Shown here: piece by piece, positions 1 through 8,823 of the stretch | Numbering within the stretch: the stretch's first letter is position 1 | Layout of the letters: each line of letters begins with the position of its first letter | DNA from: Korobacter sp963758505 | GTDB lineage: Bacteria > Acidobacteriota > Terriglobia > Terriglobales > Acidobacteriaceae | DNA length: 64,000 nucleotides | Assembly (NCBI GenBank): GCA_963758505.1 | Contig: CAVWVJ010000001.1 | Location: 1 to 64,000, forward strand | Direction of reading: 5' to 3' | The notes under the pieces: generated by a model | Seen by the model: the letters and a program-made list of their open reading frames with translations, nothing else | What the model was told of the DNA's origin: nothing | Database searches by the model: none | Translations under genes and position numbers: made by a program

Positions 1-1
1 G

Positions 2-421
2 CGCCAATTCCGCACTTACTTGCGGCAGAGCGATTGGATTAAGAAATACATCTTTCCCGGCGCCGAACTCGCTTCCGTTGCCGAGATGCTCCACTCCACA
101 GCACGGTGTTCGAGCCTCCAACTGACGGACCTGGAAGATATCGCTGTCCACTATAGCGAGACTCTCAAGGAGTGGCGTCGTCGCTTCTTGCGCAAGCGCG
201 AAGAGGTCCGCGCCCTCGGATTTGACGAGCGTTTTCTGCGTATGTGGGAGTTCTACCTCTCCTATTGTGAAAGCGGATTCCGCGAGCGATACATCGGCGA
301 CGCCCAAGTACTCTTCACGAAACCGCATCCGCCCCTCCGTCCCATTCCCTGGGTCACCCGCCTGACCAATGTATTGGAGCAGACTGCGATTTCCGAAAGG
401 CCGGTTCACACTATGCAGTAA
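2..421 (+). CDS. Cyclopropane-fatty-acyl-phospholipid synthase family methyltransferase, C-terminal part
   Basis: The frame is open from base 2 and ends with TAA at 419-421, so only about 139 C-terminal residues are visible; the SAM-binding N-terminal part lies left of the window. DWIKKYIFPG near the visible start and FRERYIGDAQVLFTKP further on match the C-terminal region of CFA-synthase-type enzymes, which transfer a methylene group from S-adenosylmethionine to unsaturated phospholipid acyl chains at the membrane. The tail after that motif is proline-rich and not recognisable. A TTG at 20 is in frame but is not a credible start because family similarity continues upstream of it. The exact subfamily cannot be decided from this fragment. 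Confidence 0.8.
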   Translation, partial: RQFRTYLRQSDWIKKYIFPGAELASVAEMLHSTARCSSLQLTDLEDIAVHYSETLKEWRRRFLRKREEVRALGFDERFLRMWEFYLSYCESGFRERYIGDAQVLFTKPHPPLRPIPWVTRLTNVLEQTAISERPVHTMQ

Positions 422-496
422 CGAACTCGACTGCACTGACTTCGTGCTGGTTTGCGCCCGCCAGAACACAAAACCCGACGCCTCCGGGCGTTTTTG

Positions 497-904
497 ATGA
501 TTTCTCGTTCTCTCGCAGCCATTGCTGTTGCCGTGATGATGATGAGCTTGTTGACATTATTTACGTTGCCTGCAAACGGCACACATCCAATTCAAGAAAT
601 CCAGAAAGGAAAGCTGCGCTACGACAAGGAACCGACTGATCGGCCGTCCGGCGAACGGTTATTTGGGAGAGTTCTCGTTCGGAAGTTGGCTCCCGAAGTC
701 CGCTTTGAAAAATTGATCCCGGATCTTCCGCGAACCCCAGGCCACGCGACAACCAAGACTCGTGGAAATCTGGGAGCACAGTCTGGTACTAACACTCTGG
801 CAAAAACTGGATCTTTACTGATACCAAGGGAATGCTCGACTATCCTTCATCGCCGCAGTTGCGCATTGAGCAACGCACGACTACAGACGGCTCTCGTGCT
901 GTAA
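497..904 (+). CDS. Possible small secreted protein or gene remnant, unrecognised
   Basis: From the ATG at 497 the product begins with a basic stretch and a hydrophobic segment (about residues 6-26) like a signal peptide or anchor, followed by a charged region with no recognised family. The second half looks degraded. A different frame, open from about 793 to the TGA at 928-930, ends in an ATGA overlap with the ATG of the TonB receptor at 927. That overlap hints that an original gene ended there and that the current frame was shifted. An in-frame TTG at 452 exists but adds only a basic leader. Confidence that this is a functional gene is low. Confidence 0.3.
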   Translation: MISRSLAAIAVAVMMMSLLTLFTLPANGTHPIQEIQKGKLRYDKEPTDRPSGERLFGRVLVRKLAPEVRFEKLIPDLPRTPGHATTKTRGNLGAQSGTNTLAKTGSLLIPRECSTILHRRSCALSNARLQTALVL

Positions 905-926
905 ATCGCGGCTCGGGTGGTTTTGA

Positions 927-3353
927 ATGATCTCTGTTGAGATGAAAGTAATTCGCCTCGCATCTGCTAGCTTGGTTCTAGCCTTGTGCTGTGCAGGTTC
1001 CGCCATGGCCCAATCCCGGGAGACGCCCACAAAGGGGACCTGCACCGGCGGCGCGGGTCAGGCCACCCAGGCGATGCATGGCGTCGTGACCGACCCGTCC
1101 GGTGCGGTTATTCCGAACGCCTCCGTCTTTATCACGTGCGGTAACTTCCGTCGTGTCGGACAGACGGACGCCGCCGGTAGATACTCCATCACGTTACCGC
1201 CGGGCTCCTATTTGCTTCGAACCGTGGCTGCGGGCTTCGCCAATCGCCAGGATCAGATCCAGGTACCCAGCGCTCAGGGACTGGAACAGAACGTCACCCT
1301 GCAATTGGTCTCCACCGCCAGCACCGTAACGGTAATAGCCAATCCTGACTACGTTGCCGATAACAGCACGACTGCAACCAAGACCAACACCCCGCTCATA
1401 GACACGCCCCAGTCCGTCACCGTAGTCACCAACATGCAAATGCAAGCGCGCGACGTGCAGACGGTGGACTATGCGATTGCCTACACAGCCGGAATTGATC
1501 CCGAACCCTACGGCGTGGATCCAAGAATCGACTGGTTCTTCATTCGTGGGTTCGCGCAGACCGAAGACAGCCTGTACCTCGATAATCTGGGTACCACCAA
1601 GATCTATCAGCCTGATGCCCAATTCACAGTTCCGCCTTACGCGCTGCAGAGCATTGACGTGCTGAAGGGCCCGAGTTCCGTGCTTTACGGTGCCAACGAA
1701 CCCGGTGGTCTGGTGAACCTGGTGGCGAAGCAGCCCCCCACTGAGGGCTACCACCAGCTCCAAATGGAGTTCGGTAACTACGACCGTTATCAGGGGAGCT
1801 TGGATTTTGGCGGACCTGTCGACGGCAGTTCGAAGTGGTTCTATCGTCTGACAGGGCAGGTGCGGTCCAGTGGCAGCCAAGTGAACTACGCGCAGGACGA
1901 TGCGGCTTTTGCTCAGCCGCAGATCTCATGGAAGCCCGACGACAAGACCTCCCTCACGGTTCGCGGAGACTTCTACGAGGGCCGTCAAGGGGCGATCGGC
2001 GGTTTCCTGCCAGCGCAGGGGACCCTCTACCCGAATCCGAACGGTCCCATCCCGACCAGCTTTTATGACGCGGATCCGAACTTCGACAAATACCAGAAGG
2101 TCGAATATTTCGGGACCTACAACTTTCAGAGGAAGCTCGGTAAAAACTGGGTTTTTCGACAGAACTTCCGCTCCTCACACCTCGAAGTCTTCTATCACAC
2201 GCTATACGGTATCGGCATCGATCCCGACATGCAGACCCTCGAGCGTGCTTCTTATGCGGCGTCCGTCAACGCCGCTCACAACGCTGTCGACAACCAGTTA
2301 CAAGGCAATTTCCGGACCGGGGCGCTCCAGCACACCGTGCTGCTCGGCTTCGGTTACCAGCACCAGAACGCGCTCGATCAAGTCGGCTATCTCGGATACG
2401 ACTTTCCGGGGGAGGTGCCGGCGATCAACATCTATCACCCCGTTTACGGATTGAGCATCGCTACTCCTCCGTACAATGGGATCAACACCACGGGCACACT
2501 TCAGCAGTATGGCGTCTATGCGCAGGACCAGATGTCGATTGGTCGCTTCAACATCGCACTTGCCGGTCGCGAAGACTGGGCGCCATCTACGCTCAACGAC
2601 GCTCTGGCGCAGGCAGTCGACAAAGCCAACCCAAGTAAGTTCACCGAGAAGGTCGGCGCTCTTTATCACTCCTCCATAGGGTTAGCCCCGTACTTCAACT
2701 TTGCGACTTCGTTCAACCCGGTTCCGGGCGTCAACTTTTACGGATCGCCGTTCCGTCCCGACACTGGTACTCAGTACGAAGCCGGATTGAAGTTTCAGCC
2801 GCGCGGTTGGAACTCCTACATCACAGCCGACGCCTTTCACATTACCCAGAACAACGTGCTCACTTCGGATCCGAATAACCCGTTCAATTCCATCCAAACC
2901 GGCCAAGTGGAGTCGCGAGGTCTCGAACTGGAGGGCGTTGCCAGCCTGGTTTCGAACCTGAACTTCGTTGGCTCCTTGACGCACATGAAGGTATTCAACT
3001 CGCGCTCGAACGCTGGTATCGTGGGCAAGCGACCCGTCGACACGCCCAACAACATGGCATCTGCCTGGATTGATTACACGCCTGCAAAATGGGGTGCGGG
3101 CGTTGGCTTCCGCTTCGTTGGCAACACACCGGGCGCTCCGGACAATTCGTTCTTTGTCCCCAGTCATACGGTCATGGACGCGGAAGTCCACCTCATCCAC
3201 AACCATTTTCGCTATGCCTTCTCCGCGTCCAACCTGTTGAATAACACCTATGTCGCGTACTGCTACTCCACCTACGACTGCAACTACGGCGGAAAAATAA
3301 CAGTGACGGGCATCGTGACCTATGATTTTAAGTCCCTGTTGCATCCGTTCTAA
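927..3353 (+). CDS. TonB-dependent siderophore-type receptor with N-terminal carboxypeptidase-regulatory-like domain
   Basis: This is an outer-membrane receptor that would import a bound metal chelate using TonB energy. The order is a signal peptide ending near SAMAQ (residues 6-28), an Ig-like carboxypeptidase-regulatory domain (about 45-120, with GVVTDPSGAVIPNASV), a plug (about 150-270, with TPQSVTVVTN and VLKGPSSVLYGANEPGG) and a beta-barrel to the end. The last residue is Phe, as usual for proteins inserted by BamA. TPQSV and the GPSSVLYG stretch are typical of the TonB-siderophore subfamily; the added regulatory domain is typical of Acidobacteriota. The ATG at 927 is used because a GGTGG lies just upstream and it forms an ATGA overlap with a preceding frame; the ATG at 942 is an alternative. 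The DUF917 gene follows after 16 bases. Confidence 0.93.
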   Translation: MISVEMKVIRLASASLVLALCCAGSAMAQSRETPTKGTCTGGAGQATQAMHGVVTDPSGAVIPNASVFITCGNFRRVGQTDAAGRYSITLPPGSYLLRTVAAGFANRQDQIQVPSAQGLEQNVTLQLVSTASTVTVIANPDYVADNSTTATKTNTPLIDTPQSVTVVTNMQMQARDVQTVDYAIAYTAGIDPEPYGVDPRIDWFFIRGFAQTEDSLYLDNLGTTKIYQPDAQFTVPPYALQSIDVLKGPSSVLYGANEPGGLVNLVAKQPPTEGYHQLQMEFGNYDRYQGSLDFGGPVDGSSKWFYRLTGQVRSSGSQVNYAQDDAAFAQPQISWKPDDKTSLTVRGDFYEGRQGAIGGFLPAQGTLYPNPNGPIPTSFYDADPNFDKYQKVEYFGTYNFQRKLGKNWVFRQNFRSSHLEVFYHTLYGIGIDPDMQTLERASYAASVNAAHNAVDNQLQGNFRTGALQHTVLLGFGYQHQNALDQVGYLGYDFPGEVPAINIYHPVYGLSIATPPYNGINTTGTLQQYGVYAQDQMSIGRFNIALAGREDWAPSTLNDALAQAVDKANPSKFTEKVGALYHSSIGLAPYFNFATSFNPVPGVNFYGSPFRPDTGTQYEAGLKFQPRGWNSYITADAFHITQNNVLTSDPNNPFNSIQTGQVESRGLELEGVASLVSNLNFVGSLTHMKVFNSRSNAGIVGKRPVDTPNNMASAWIDYTPAKWGAGVGFRFVGNTPGAPDNSFFVPSHTVMDAEVHLIHNHFRYAFSASNLLNNTYVAYCYSTYDCNYGGKITVTGIVTYDFKSLLHPF

Positions 3354-3369
3354 CCACGAGAAGATTTCC

Positions 3370-4449
3370 ATGAACCCGGAGTTGTTGGATGGAGTAGCGG
3401 TCGAGGAGATCGCGGTCGGCGCTGCGGTTCTCGGAGCTGGAGGCGGTGGTGATCCGACCATCGGCGCCCTGATGACGAGGCATGCCATCGAAGAGCACGG
3501 ACCGATTCGCCTCATCCAGGTTGATGCCGTCCCCGATCATGAGTGGGTGGTTCCTCTGTCCGTCGTTGGCGCTCCCACCGTTACCGTCGAGAAGATCGCC
3601 TCCGGCAAAGAAATCATTGCCGCTCTTGAAATGCTGGAGCAGCACCTGGGCATGAAGACTTTTGCTGTATTTCCCGGAGAGATCGGCGGAGGCAATTCCA
3701 TGACGCCACTCCATGCCGCAGCCCGAAGCGGCTTGCCGGTGCTCGACGGCGATCTCATGGGGAGAGCCTTTCCGGAAATCCAGATGACAACCGGAACCTT
3801 GGAAAACGTCGCCGCCTCGCCCATGAGCATGTCCGACGAAAAAGGAAATAGCCTGCTGATTCAGGGCATCGATAACGTTTGGACTGAGCGCCTGGCGCGC
3901 GTTGCCACTGTCCAGATGGGCGGCTGCGCGCATATTGCAAACTACGCAATGCAGGGCCTTCAGGCGAGAAAAGCCGTGCTCGCGGGCACGGTCTCTTTGG
4001 CACGCAAGATCGGCAGGGAACTACTGGCCGTCCGGACCCGGAAAACAGATCCGATAGACGCACTCATAGGTCTCCTCCACGGAACTCTAATCTGCCGCGG
4101 AAAGGTTCGCGAGGTACAAAGGCGTACTGATCAAGGCTTCGCCCTCGGGAACGTCTCCATCTCCCTTACCGGTGCGCCCAGCTTGGCAACCGTTGCCTTC
4201 CAGAACGAGAATCTGATCGCATGGCAGGATGGAGAGGTTCGAGCCACCGTCCCCGACATCATTACCATCGTCGACGAGAGCACCGGCCGCGCCATCATGA
4301 CTGAGAACCTGAAATACGGCCAACGGGTTGCTGTCCTGGGAATTCCGTGTCATGCCAAGTGGCGTACCTCGGCAGGATTGAAGCTCGTCGGCCCACGATA
4401 TTTTGGCTATGACGTGGAGTACTCGCCGCTGGCAGGTGCCCATGACTGA
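3370..4449 (+). CDS. DUF917 / S-methyl-thiohydantoin desulfurase domain protein
   Basis: The protein of about 359 residues matches the DUF917 family throughout: VAVEEIAVGAAVLGAGGGGD at the N-terminus, then FPGEIGGGNS and a central LDGDLMGRAFPEIQM. The Pfam name ties the family to S-methyl-thiohydantoin desulfurase, and members are usually encoded beside a hydantoinase/oxoprolinase-like protein, as here. The natural substrate is not known from sequence. The ATG at 3370 is chosen over an earlier in-frame start at 3322 because the family similarity begins there and the 3322 start would lie inside the receptor gene; AGAAG-like purines precede it. It overlaps the next gene by 8 bases, which indicates translational coupling. 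It is cytoplasmic, with no signal peptide. Confidence 0.88.
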   Translation: MNPELLDGVAVEEIAVGAAVLGAGGGGDPTIGALMTRHAIEEHGPIRLIQVDAVPDHEWVVPLSVVGAPTVTVEKIASGKEIIAALEMLEQHLGMKTFAVFPGEIGGGNSMTPLHAAARSGLPVLDGDLMGRAFPEIQMTTGTLENVAASPMSMSDEKGNSLLIQGIDNVWTERLARVATVQMGGCAHIANYAMQGLQARKAVLAGTVSLARKIGRELLAVRTRKTDPIDALIGLLHGTLICRGKVREVQRRTDQGFALGNVSISLTGAPSLATVAFQNENLIAWQDGEVRATVPDIITIVDESTGRAIMTENLKYGQRVAVLGIPCHAKWRTSAGLKLVGPRYFGYDVEYSPLAGAHD

Positions 4450-6019
4450 GAGCTACCGGGTAGGCATCGATGTCGGCGGAACCAACACCGATGCCGTGAT
4501 TCTCGACAGCCGTAAAAGGGTGATCTCAAAGGTGAAATCACCTACCACGGCCGACGTCGGGAGTGGCATTCGTGACGCCATGGAAGCGGTCCTTCATCGC
4601 TCCGGAATCAAGCCCTCTCGCGTAACCCAGGTGATGTTCGGGACAACTCACTGCACCAATGCCATCGCTACTCGAAAGGGACTGGTTCCCGTCGGCGTTC
4701 TCCGGCTGGGAGCTCCGGCGACCACCGCCATCCCTCCACTCTTCGGTTGGCCGGCGGATCTGCGCACGAGCTTGCTCGCATACAGCAATATTCTTTGCGG
4801 TGGTCACGAGTTCACCGGTGAGGAAATCTCTCCACTCGACGAATCGAGTTTGCGGGCCGCGGCTCGCGAGATGCTCAATAAGGTGAAAGCCGTGGCCGTC
4901 GCGGGCGTCTTCTCGCCCGTGAACCGGCGGCATGAAGAGCGGACCCGGGAAATCCTGCAAGAGGAACTCGGTCCTGACATCCCGATCACGATCTCTTCTG
5001 AGATCGGTACCCTTGGGCTGCTTGAACGAGAGAATGCAACCGCTCTGAACGCCGCTCTGACCGGCGTAGCTCGCATCGCGGTGCTCGGCTTTCAACGAGC
5101 TATCGCCGAACTCGGCCTCGACGCTGCTCTCTATCTTGGACAGAACGACGGCACGCTAATGTCCGCCGAAGAGGCTCTGAGATTTCCGGTGCTTACTATC
5201 GCCTCTGGGCCGTCGAACAGTATCCGCGGTGCAGCCTATCTCTCAGGCTACCGCGACGCCGTAATCGTCGACATAGGTGGGACTACCAGCGATCTAGGCA
5301 TACTGCAAAACGGCTTTCCACGCCAATCAACGGAAGCCGCCGAAATCGGCGGGGTGCGCACTAACTTCCGCATGCCGGACCTGCTCTCCATTGCTCTTGG
5401 CGGAGGAACTCTCGTCCAGGCCTCGGAACAAGACGTTGTCATAGGTCCGCAAAGTGTTGGATACGAGTTGACGCGGCGCGCCCGGGTTTTCGGTGGCCCG
5501 GATCTAACGGCGACGGATTTGGCTGTCGCGGCCGGTAAGGCCCAATTCGGCGACAGGGCGGCCGTAGCCCGACTCGCACCGTGGATCGTGCGACGTGGCT
5601 TGGCCAAAATCGAGCAGATGCTGGAGGACAGTATCGACCGGGTGAAGTTGAGCTCGCAAGACGTGCCAGTGATCGTGGTTGGTGGAGGGAGCATCCTGTT
5701 TCCCGATCAAATGAAGGGCACGTCGCAAGTCGTCCGTCCGGAACACTACGAAGTGGCAAACGCAATTGGAGTCGGGATCGCGCAGATCAGTGCCACCTTC
5801 GATCGGATCGTTTCTGTTGCGCCTGCCAATCGTCGGGAGGCACTCGATGGGGCGCAAAGGGAATTGTTTACGCAATTGACTGAAGCCGGAGCCGCAGCCG
5901 ACAGCGTTGAGATCCTGGAAGTTGAGGAAATGCCTCTCGCCTATTTGCCAGGGAGTGCGTGCCGCGTTCGCATGAAAGCGGCCGGTCACCTTACCCATCC
6001 TCAGCGATCACGAGTGTAG
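4442..6019 (+). CDS. Hydantoinase/oxoprolinase family protein (HyuA-like)
   Basis: The protein of about 525 residues starts with GIDVGGTNTDAVILD, the phosphate-binding loop of the actin-like ATPase fold seen in hydantoinase A and 5-oxoprolinase. FGTTHCTNAI follows, and VIVDIGGTTSDLGILQNG lies near residue 280. Family members hydrolyse cyclic amide rings using ATP. This one is of the short type normally paired with DUF917, so the two probably act as one complex or as sequential enzymes on a hydantoin- or thiohydantoin-like ring. The start at 4442 overlaps the DUF917 stop by 8 bases. The position behind a siderophore-type receptor is unusual and suggests processing of an imported ligand, but that is inference. 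Confidence 0.88.
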   Translation: MTESYRVGIDVGGTNTDAVILDSRKRVISKVKSPTTADVGSGIRDAMEAVLHRSGIKPSRVTQVMFGTTHCTNAIATRKGLVPVGVLRLGAPATTAIPPLFGWPADLRTSLLAYSNILCGGHEFTGEEISPLDESSLRAAAREMLNKVKAVAVAGVFSPVNRRHEERTREILQEELGPDIPITISSEIGTLGLLERENATALNAALTGVARIAVLGFQRAIAELGLDAALYLGQNDGTLMSAEEALRFPVLTIASGPSNSIRGAAYLSGYRDAVIVDIGGTTSDLGILQNGFPRQSTEAAEIGGVRTNFRMPDLLSIALGGGTLVQASEQDVVIGPQSVGYELTRRARVFGGPDLTATDLAVAAGKAQFGDRAAVARLAPWIVRRGLAKIEQMLEDSIDRVKLSSQDVPVIVVGGGSILFPDQMKGTSQVVRPEHYEVANAIGVGIAQISATFDRIVSVAPANRREALDGAQRELFTQLTEAGAAADSVEILEVEEMPLAYLPGSACRVRMKAAGHLTHPQRSRV

Positions 6020-6060
6020 CAATGTCGGTGTCGCACCCAGTTTTGAACGAGGGAAAACTT

Positions 6061-6696
6061 ATGTTTGTACGGCCAGTGTGGAAGCCCAAGTCGGAATCGG
6101 AGATCTTTGAATTCATCGACGCTCACGAATGGGCGTTGCTCGTAAATAACCATGGTGATCAGGGGCCTCTCGCCACGAACCTCCCCCTATTGCTCGATCG
6201 AAGCCGCGGACCAAAGGGCACCCTGGTTGGACACATCGCCATGGCGAATGAACACGCTGCCGCGCTTCAAGCGTCTACCACTCCGACCCTCGCCATCTTT
6301 CATGGGCCGTACAGCTATGTCACAGCGTCGTGGTATCCGAACCGCGACATGCCCTCGACCTATTACTACACCGGGGTGCATTGTTACGGACGCGTGACCT
6401 TTCAGGACGAAAAAACCCTGGAGCACTGGCTGACCGTACTGAACGACAGGATGGAATCCAGGTTCGATAACGGATGGAAGATGAATGAAGTATCTGACTA
6501 CGATATTAAACGTCGGCTCAAACATATCCTGGGTTTCGAAATTCAGATCGATTCGATCGAAGGCAAGTTCAAACTCGGGCAGGATGAGCCTAAGAAAGAT
6601 GCTCTTGCCGTGGCACGCCATCTCGCCGAGGAGGGTTCACAGCGCGAACTGAGTGAGATGATTCACAGTTACAACGTCGACAGGTCGGAGAAGTGA
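6061..6696 (+). CDS. PaiB-type FMN-binding protein
   Basis: The protein of about 211 residues belongs to the PaiB family (FMN-binding split-barrel fold). MFVRPVWKPKSESEIFEFID at the start corresponds to the usual PaiB N-terminus, and LVGHIAMANEH, FHGPYSYVTASWY and the C-terminal LGFEIQIDSIEGKFKLGQ are hallmark stretches. PaiB was first described as a repressor in Bacillus, but many homologues are probably flavin- or haem-handling enzymes. The ATG at 6061 is chosen over 6022 because a GAGGG lies 8 bases upstream and the family starts there. It sits 41 bases after the hydantoinase gene, and its stop overlaps the GTG start of the next gene, so it belongs to the same operon. Confidence 0.9.
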   Translation: MFVRPVWKPKSESEIFEFIDAHEWALLVNNHGDQGPLATNLPLLLDRSRGPKGTLVGHIAMANEHAAALQASTTPTLAIFHGPYSYVTASWYPNRDMPSTYYYTGVHCYGRVTFQDEKTLEHWLTVLNDRMESRFDNGWKMNEVSDYDIKRRLKHILGFEIQIDSIEGKFKLGQDEPKKDALAVARHLAEEGSQRELSEMIHSYNVDRSEK

Positions 6697-7526
6697 CAAG
6701 GAACATCGCTCCGCTCCTCCTTGCGGTTTTATGTGTGGTGACGTTTTGCACCCGCGCGCACACTCAGGATAATTACGAAATCCAGGTTTACGGGTCGGAG
6801 ACGGTGCCTCCCAAAACCACCATGGTTGAGTTGCACAGCAATTTCACCTTTGAGGGTTCCAAGGACTGGGACGACGGACTCGAACCCACGAAGGGCGCTC
6901 TGCACGAGACCGTCGAAATTACTCAGGGAATCACGCCGTGGTTCGAGACCGGCTTCTATCTTTTCAGCAGCGCGAAGGGCGACGACGGCTGGCAGTACGT
7001 AGGCGATCACATTCGCCCTCGCGTACGTGTACCGGATACCTGGCACTGGCCGGTCGGAGTGAGCTTATCCACCGAGTTTGGCTATGCGCGCCCGAGGTTC
7101 AGCAGCGGCCCGTGGAGTCTGGAGGTGAGGCCGATTGTTGACCAGAAGAGCGGGCGCCTCTACTGGGCGGTGAATCCTGTATTCGACCGGTCATTTACCG
7201 GACCGGATTCGCGACGCGGCTGGGAATTCTCTCCGAATGTGAAAGCGTCCTGGGACCTCACACCGAAAATCGCGGCCGGACTGGAGTATTACGGCGGCGT
7301 TGGTCCGGTCGTTAAGTGGAATCCTGTGTACGGACAGGTCCAGCAGTTCGTACCCGCGCTAGATCTAAACTTGGCGCAGGATTGGGAATTCGACGTTGGT
7401 GTGGGCGTCGGAGTCACGCGTTCTACAGATCACCTGCTGCTGAAAATGATCCTCGGACGCCGCTTCAGTTGGGGCAGTCAACAGGCGCGGTCTCAGCAAA
7501 CGAACGCGAGTTCTATGCGCGACTGA
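6693..7526 (+). CDS. Predicted outer-membrane beta-barrel protein, function unknown
   Basis: The 277-residue product has a signal peptide (about residues 1-24, ending near TRAHTQ) and then alternating polar/aromatic strands rich in Trp, Tyr and Gly, for example GYARPRFSSGPWSLEVRPIV, as in outer-membrane barrels. Such proteins occur in Acidobacteriota without an assigned function. The GTG start at 6693 overlaps the TGA of the PaiB-type gene as GTGA, so translation is coupled. It is the last gene of the receptor/DUF917/hydantoinase/PaiB run and overlaps the convergent MFS gene by 14 bases. A channel for substrate or product exchange across the outer membrane is possible but unproven. Confidence 0.7.
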   Translation: MTRNIAPLLLAVLCVVTFCTRAHTQDNYEIQVYGSETVPPKTTMVELHSNFTFEGSKDWDDGLEPTKGALHETVEITQGITPWFETGFYLFSSAKGDDGWQYVGDHIRPRVRVPDTWHWPVGVSLSTEFGYARPRFSSGPWSLEVRPIVDQKSGRLYWAVNPVFDRSFTGPDSRRGWEFSPNVKASWDLTPKIAAGLEYYGGVGPVVKWNPVYGQVQQFVPALDLNLAQDWEFDVGVGVGVTRSTDHLLLKMILGRRFSWGSQQARSQQTNASSMRD

Positions 7527-8661
7527 TTTCTCGGTCCTGCGACATCGTAACCGGCGCGAGCGCCAACCAAGCCAACGGAAAGCATCCCACGCCCGCCCAC
7601 AGCACGGCGACGTACCCCACCGTCATGGCCATTCTTCCGGCGATTGCCGGACCGACAGCCAACCCAACGCTTTGCAGAGCGAACGAAACCGTCGCGAGTC
7701 TTCCCGACGGATCGAGTTGCGCCATCACTCCCATGATGTAAGGGAAAAAGATCATCAGCGAAGCCATGAACAAAGGGACGCCCACCCAGTAAATCGAAGG
7801 GGAATGGAACAGCGCCAGCGAAGCGACGCTGATCGTTCCAATGAGCAAAGCCGCTCCAAGAGGAATGCTGCGGCCCAGCTTTGTGCCCAGCGCCAAAGGA
7901 AACAGCCCGGCAGCGGCACCAGCGATTTGCGAGATCCCTAACGCAGAGCCGACCTCAGTCGTGGTCAGGTGTGCGGAGCGTCCGACCTCACCCATGAAAG
8001 GCCAAAGAGCGCCGGTGGCGGCGTAGAAAAGCATCGTGCCCAGCAAAGCCAGTGCAGCATGGAATGCGGGTATGCTCCCATCCAGGTTTCTCGATCGCAG
8101 CTTTTCATTCGCCGTGGCAGGGAACCAGGCATTCAGGCAAATTGCCGGAAGCACCGATGCGGACAAGAGCAGGAACACAGATTGTATTCCTCGTACGAGC
8201 AAGCGGGGAACGATAACGAAACCCCCAGCAAAGGTCGCGAGGGAGAGAACAAGATAGGCGGCCATCAGGCGATCGGGGGCGATCATTCCGGCGGCGGTGG
8301 CGGCCATCACTCCGGCGGCGGTCCCTTCGGCCAGGCCTGCGATGAGTCGCACGCTGAGAAAGAACGGAAAACGCAGCGACAAAACACATCCCAAATCGCA
8401 CATGCCCAGGAGGACCAAACTCATCAGCGCGCAGCGGCGGTTGGAAAACCGGCTGACCAGCCACGCCGCCGCCAGGTTCCCCAATGTGGCACCCGTCATC
8501 TCCGCTGCGACGACGAATCCGGCCTGCTTAGGGGTAAGCCCGATCGACGTGATGTAGGCCGTCACCAGGATCGGCTTCAGCCCCGCGACCATGGTTGCGA
8601 CGGTGCCGGTGAGGAAGAGCGCCGCTATTGCTGCAGGTCCGGATCGCGATCGACTGGGCAT
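7513..8661 (-). CDS. Major facilitator superfamily transporter
   Basis: About 382 residues with roughly twelve hydrophobic segments and two similar halves. The loop SRFSNRRCAL between helices 2 and 3 corresponds to the MFS signature position. No drug- or sugar-specific motif was recognised. The ATG at 8661 is preferred to the longer start at 8676. It is convergent with the outer-membrane gene and divergent from the PepSY gene, lying between a siderophore-type receptor block and a PepSY reductase-like protein. Moving a chelator or its breakdown product across the inner membrane is plausible, but this rests on neighbourhood only. Confidence 0.85.
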   Translation of the reverse strand: MPSRSRSGPAAIAALFLTGTVATMVAGLKPILVTAYITSIGLTPKQAGFVVAAEMTGATLGNLAAAWLVSRFSNRRCALMSLVLLGMCDLGCVLSLRFPFFLSVRLIAGLAEGTAAGVMAATAAGMIAPDRLMAAYLVLSLATFAGGFVIVPRLLVRGIQSVFLLLSASVLPAICLNAWFPATANEKLRSRNLDGSIPAFHAALALLGTMLFYAATGALWPFMGEVGRSAHLTTTEVGSALGISQIAGAAAGLFPLALGTKLGRSIPLGAALLIGTISVASLALFHSPSIYWVGVPLFMASLMIFFPYIMGVMAQLDPSGRLATVSFALQSVGLAVGPAIAGRMAMTVGYVAVLWAGVGCFPLAWLALAPVTMSQDREISRA

Positions 8662-8823
8662 ATGAGCGCGTCGCAATCCTCTCCTGAATGGCCCGCGTCG
8701 TAAAGAGCCAATGCGAGGAGTGCGCTTAGAACCACTGTGACAAAGTCTCGTGGCCTTACATGCAAGGCTTGTTCTGGTACTTTACTTCGGCATAGGAACT
8801 CAAGGATCATTTTCCTGCATCAG

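Noticed and set aside
2682..3515. A 277-codon minus-strand frame opposite the TonB receptor
   Set aside because: It overlaps two strongly supported plus-strand genes and has no recognisable domain.
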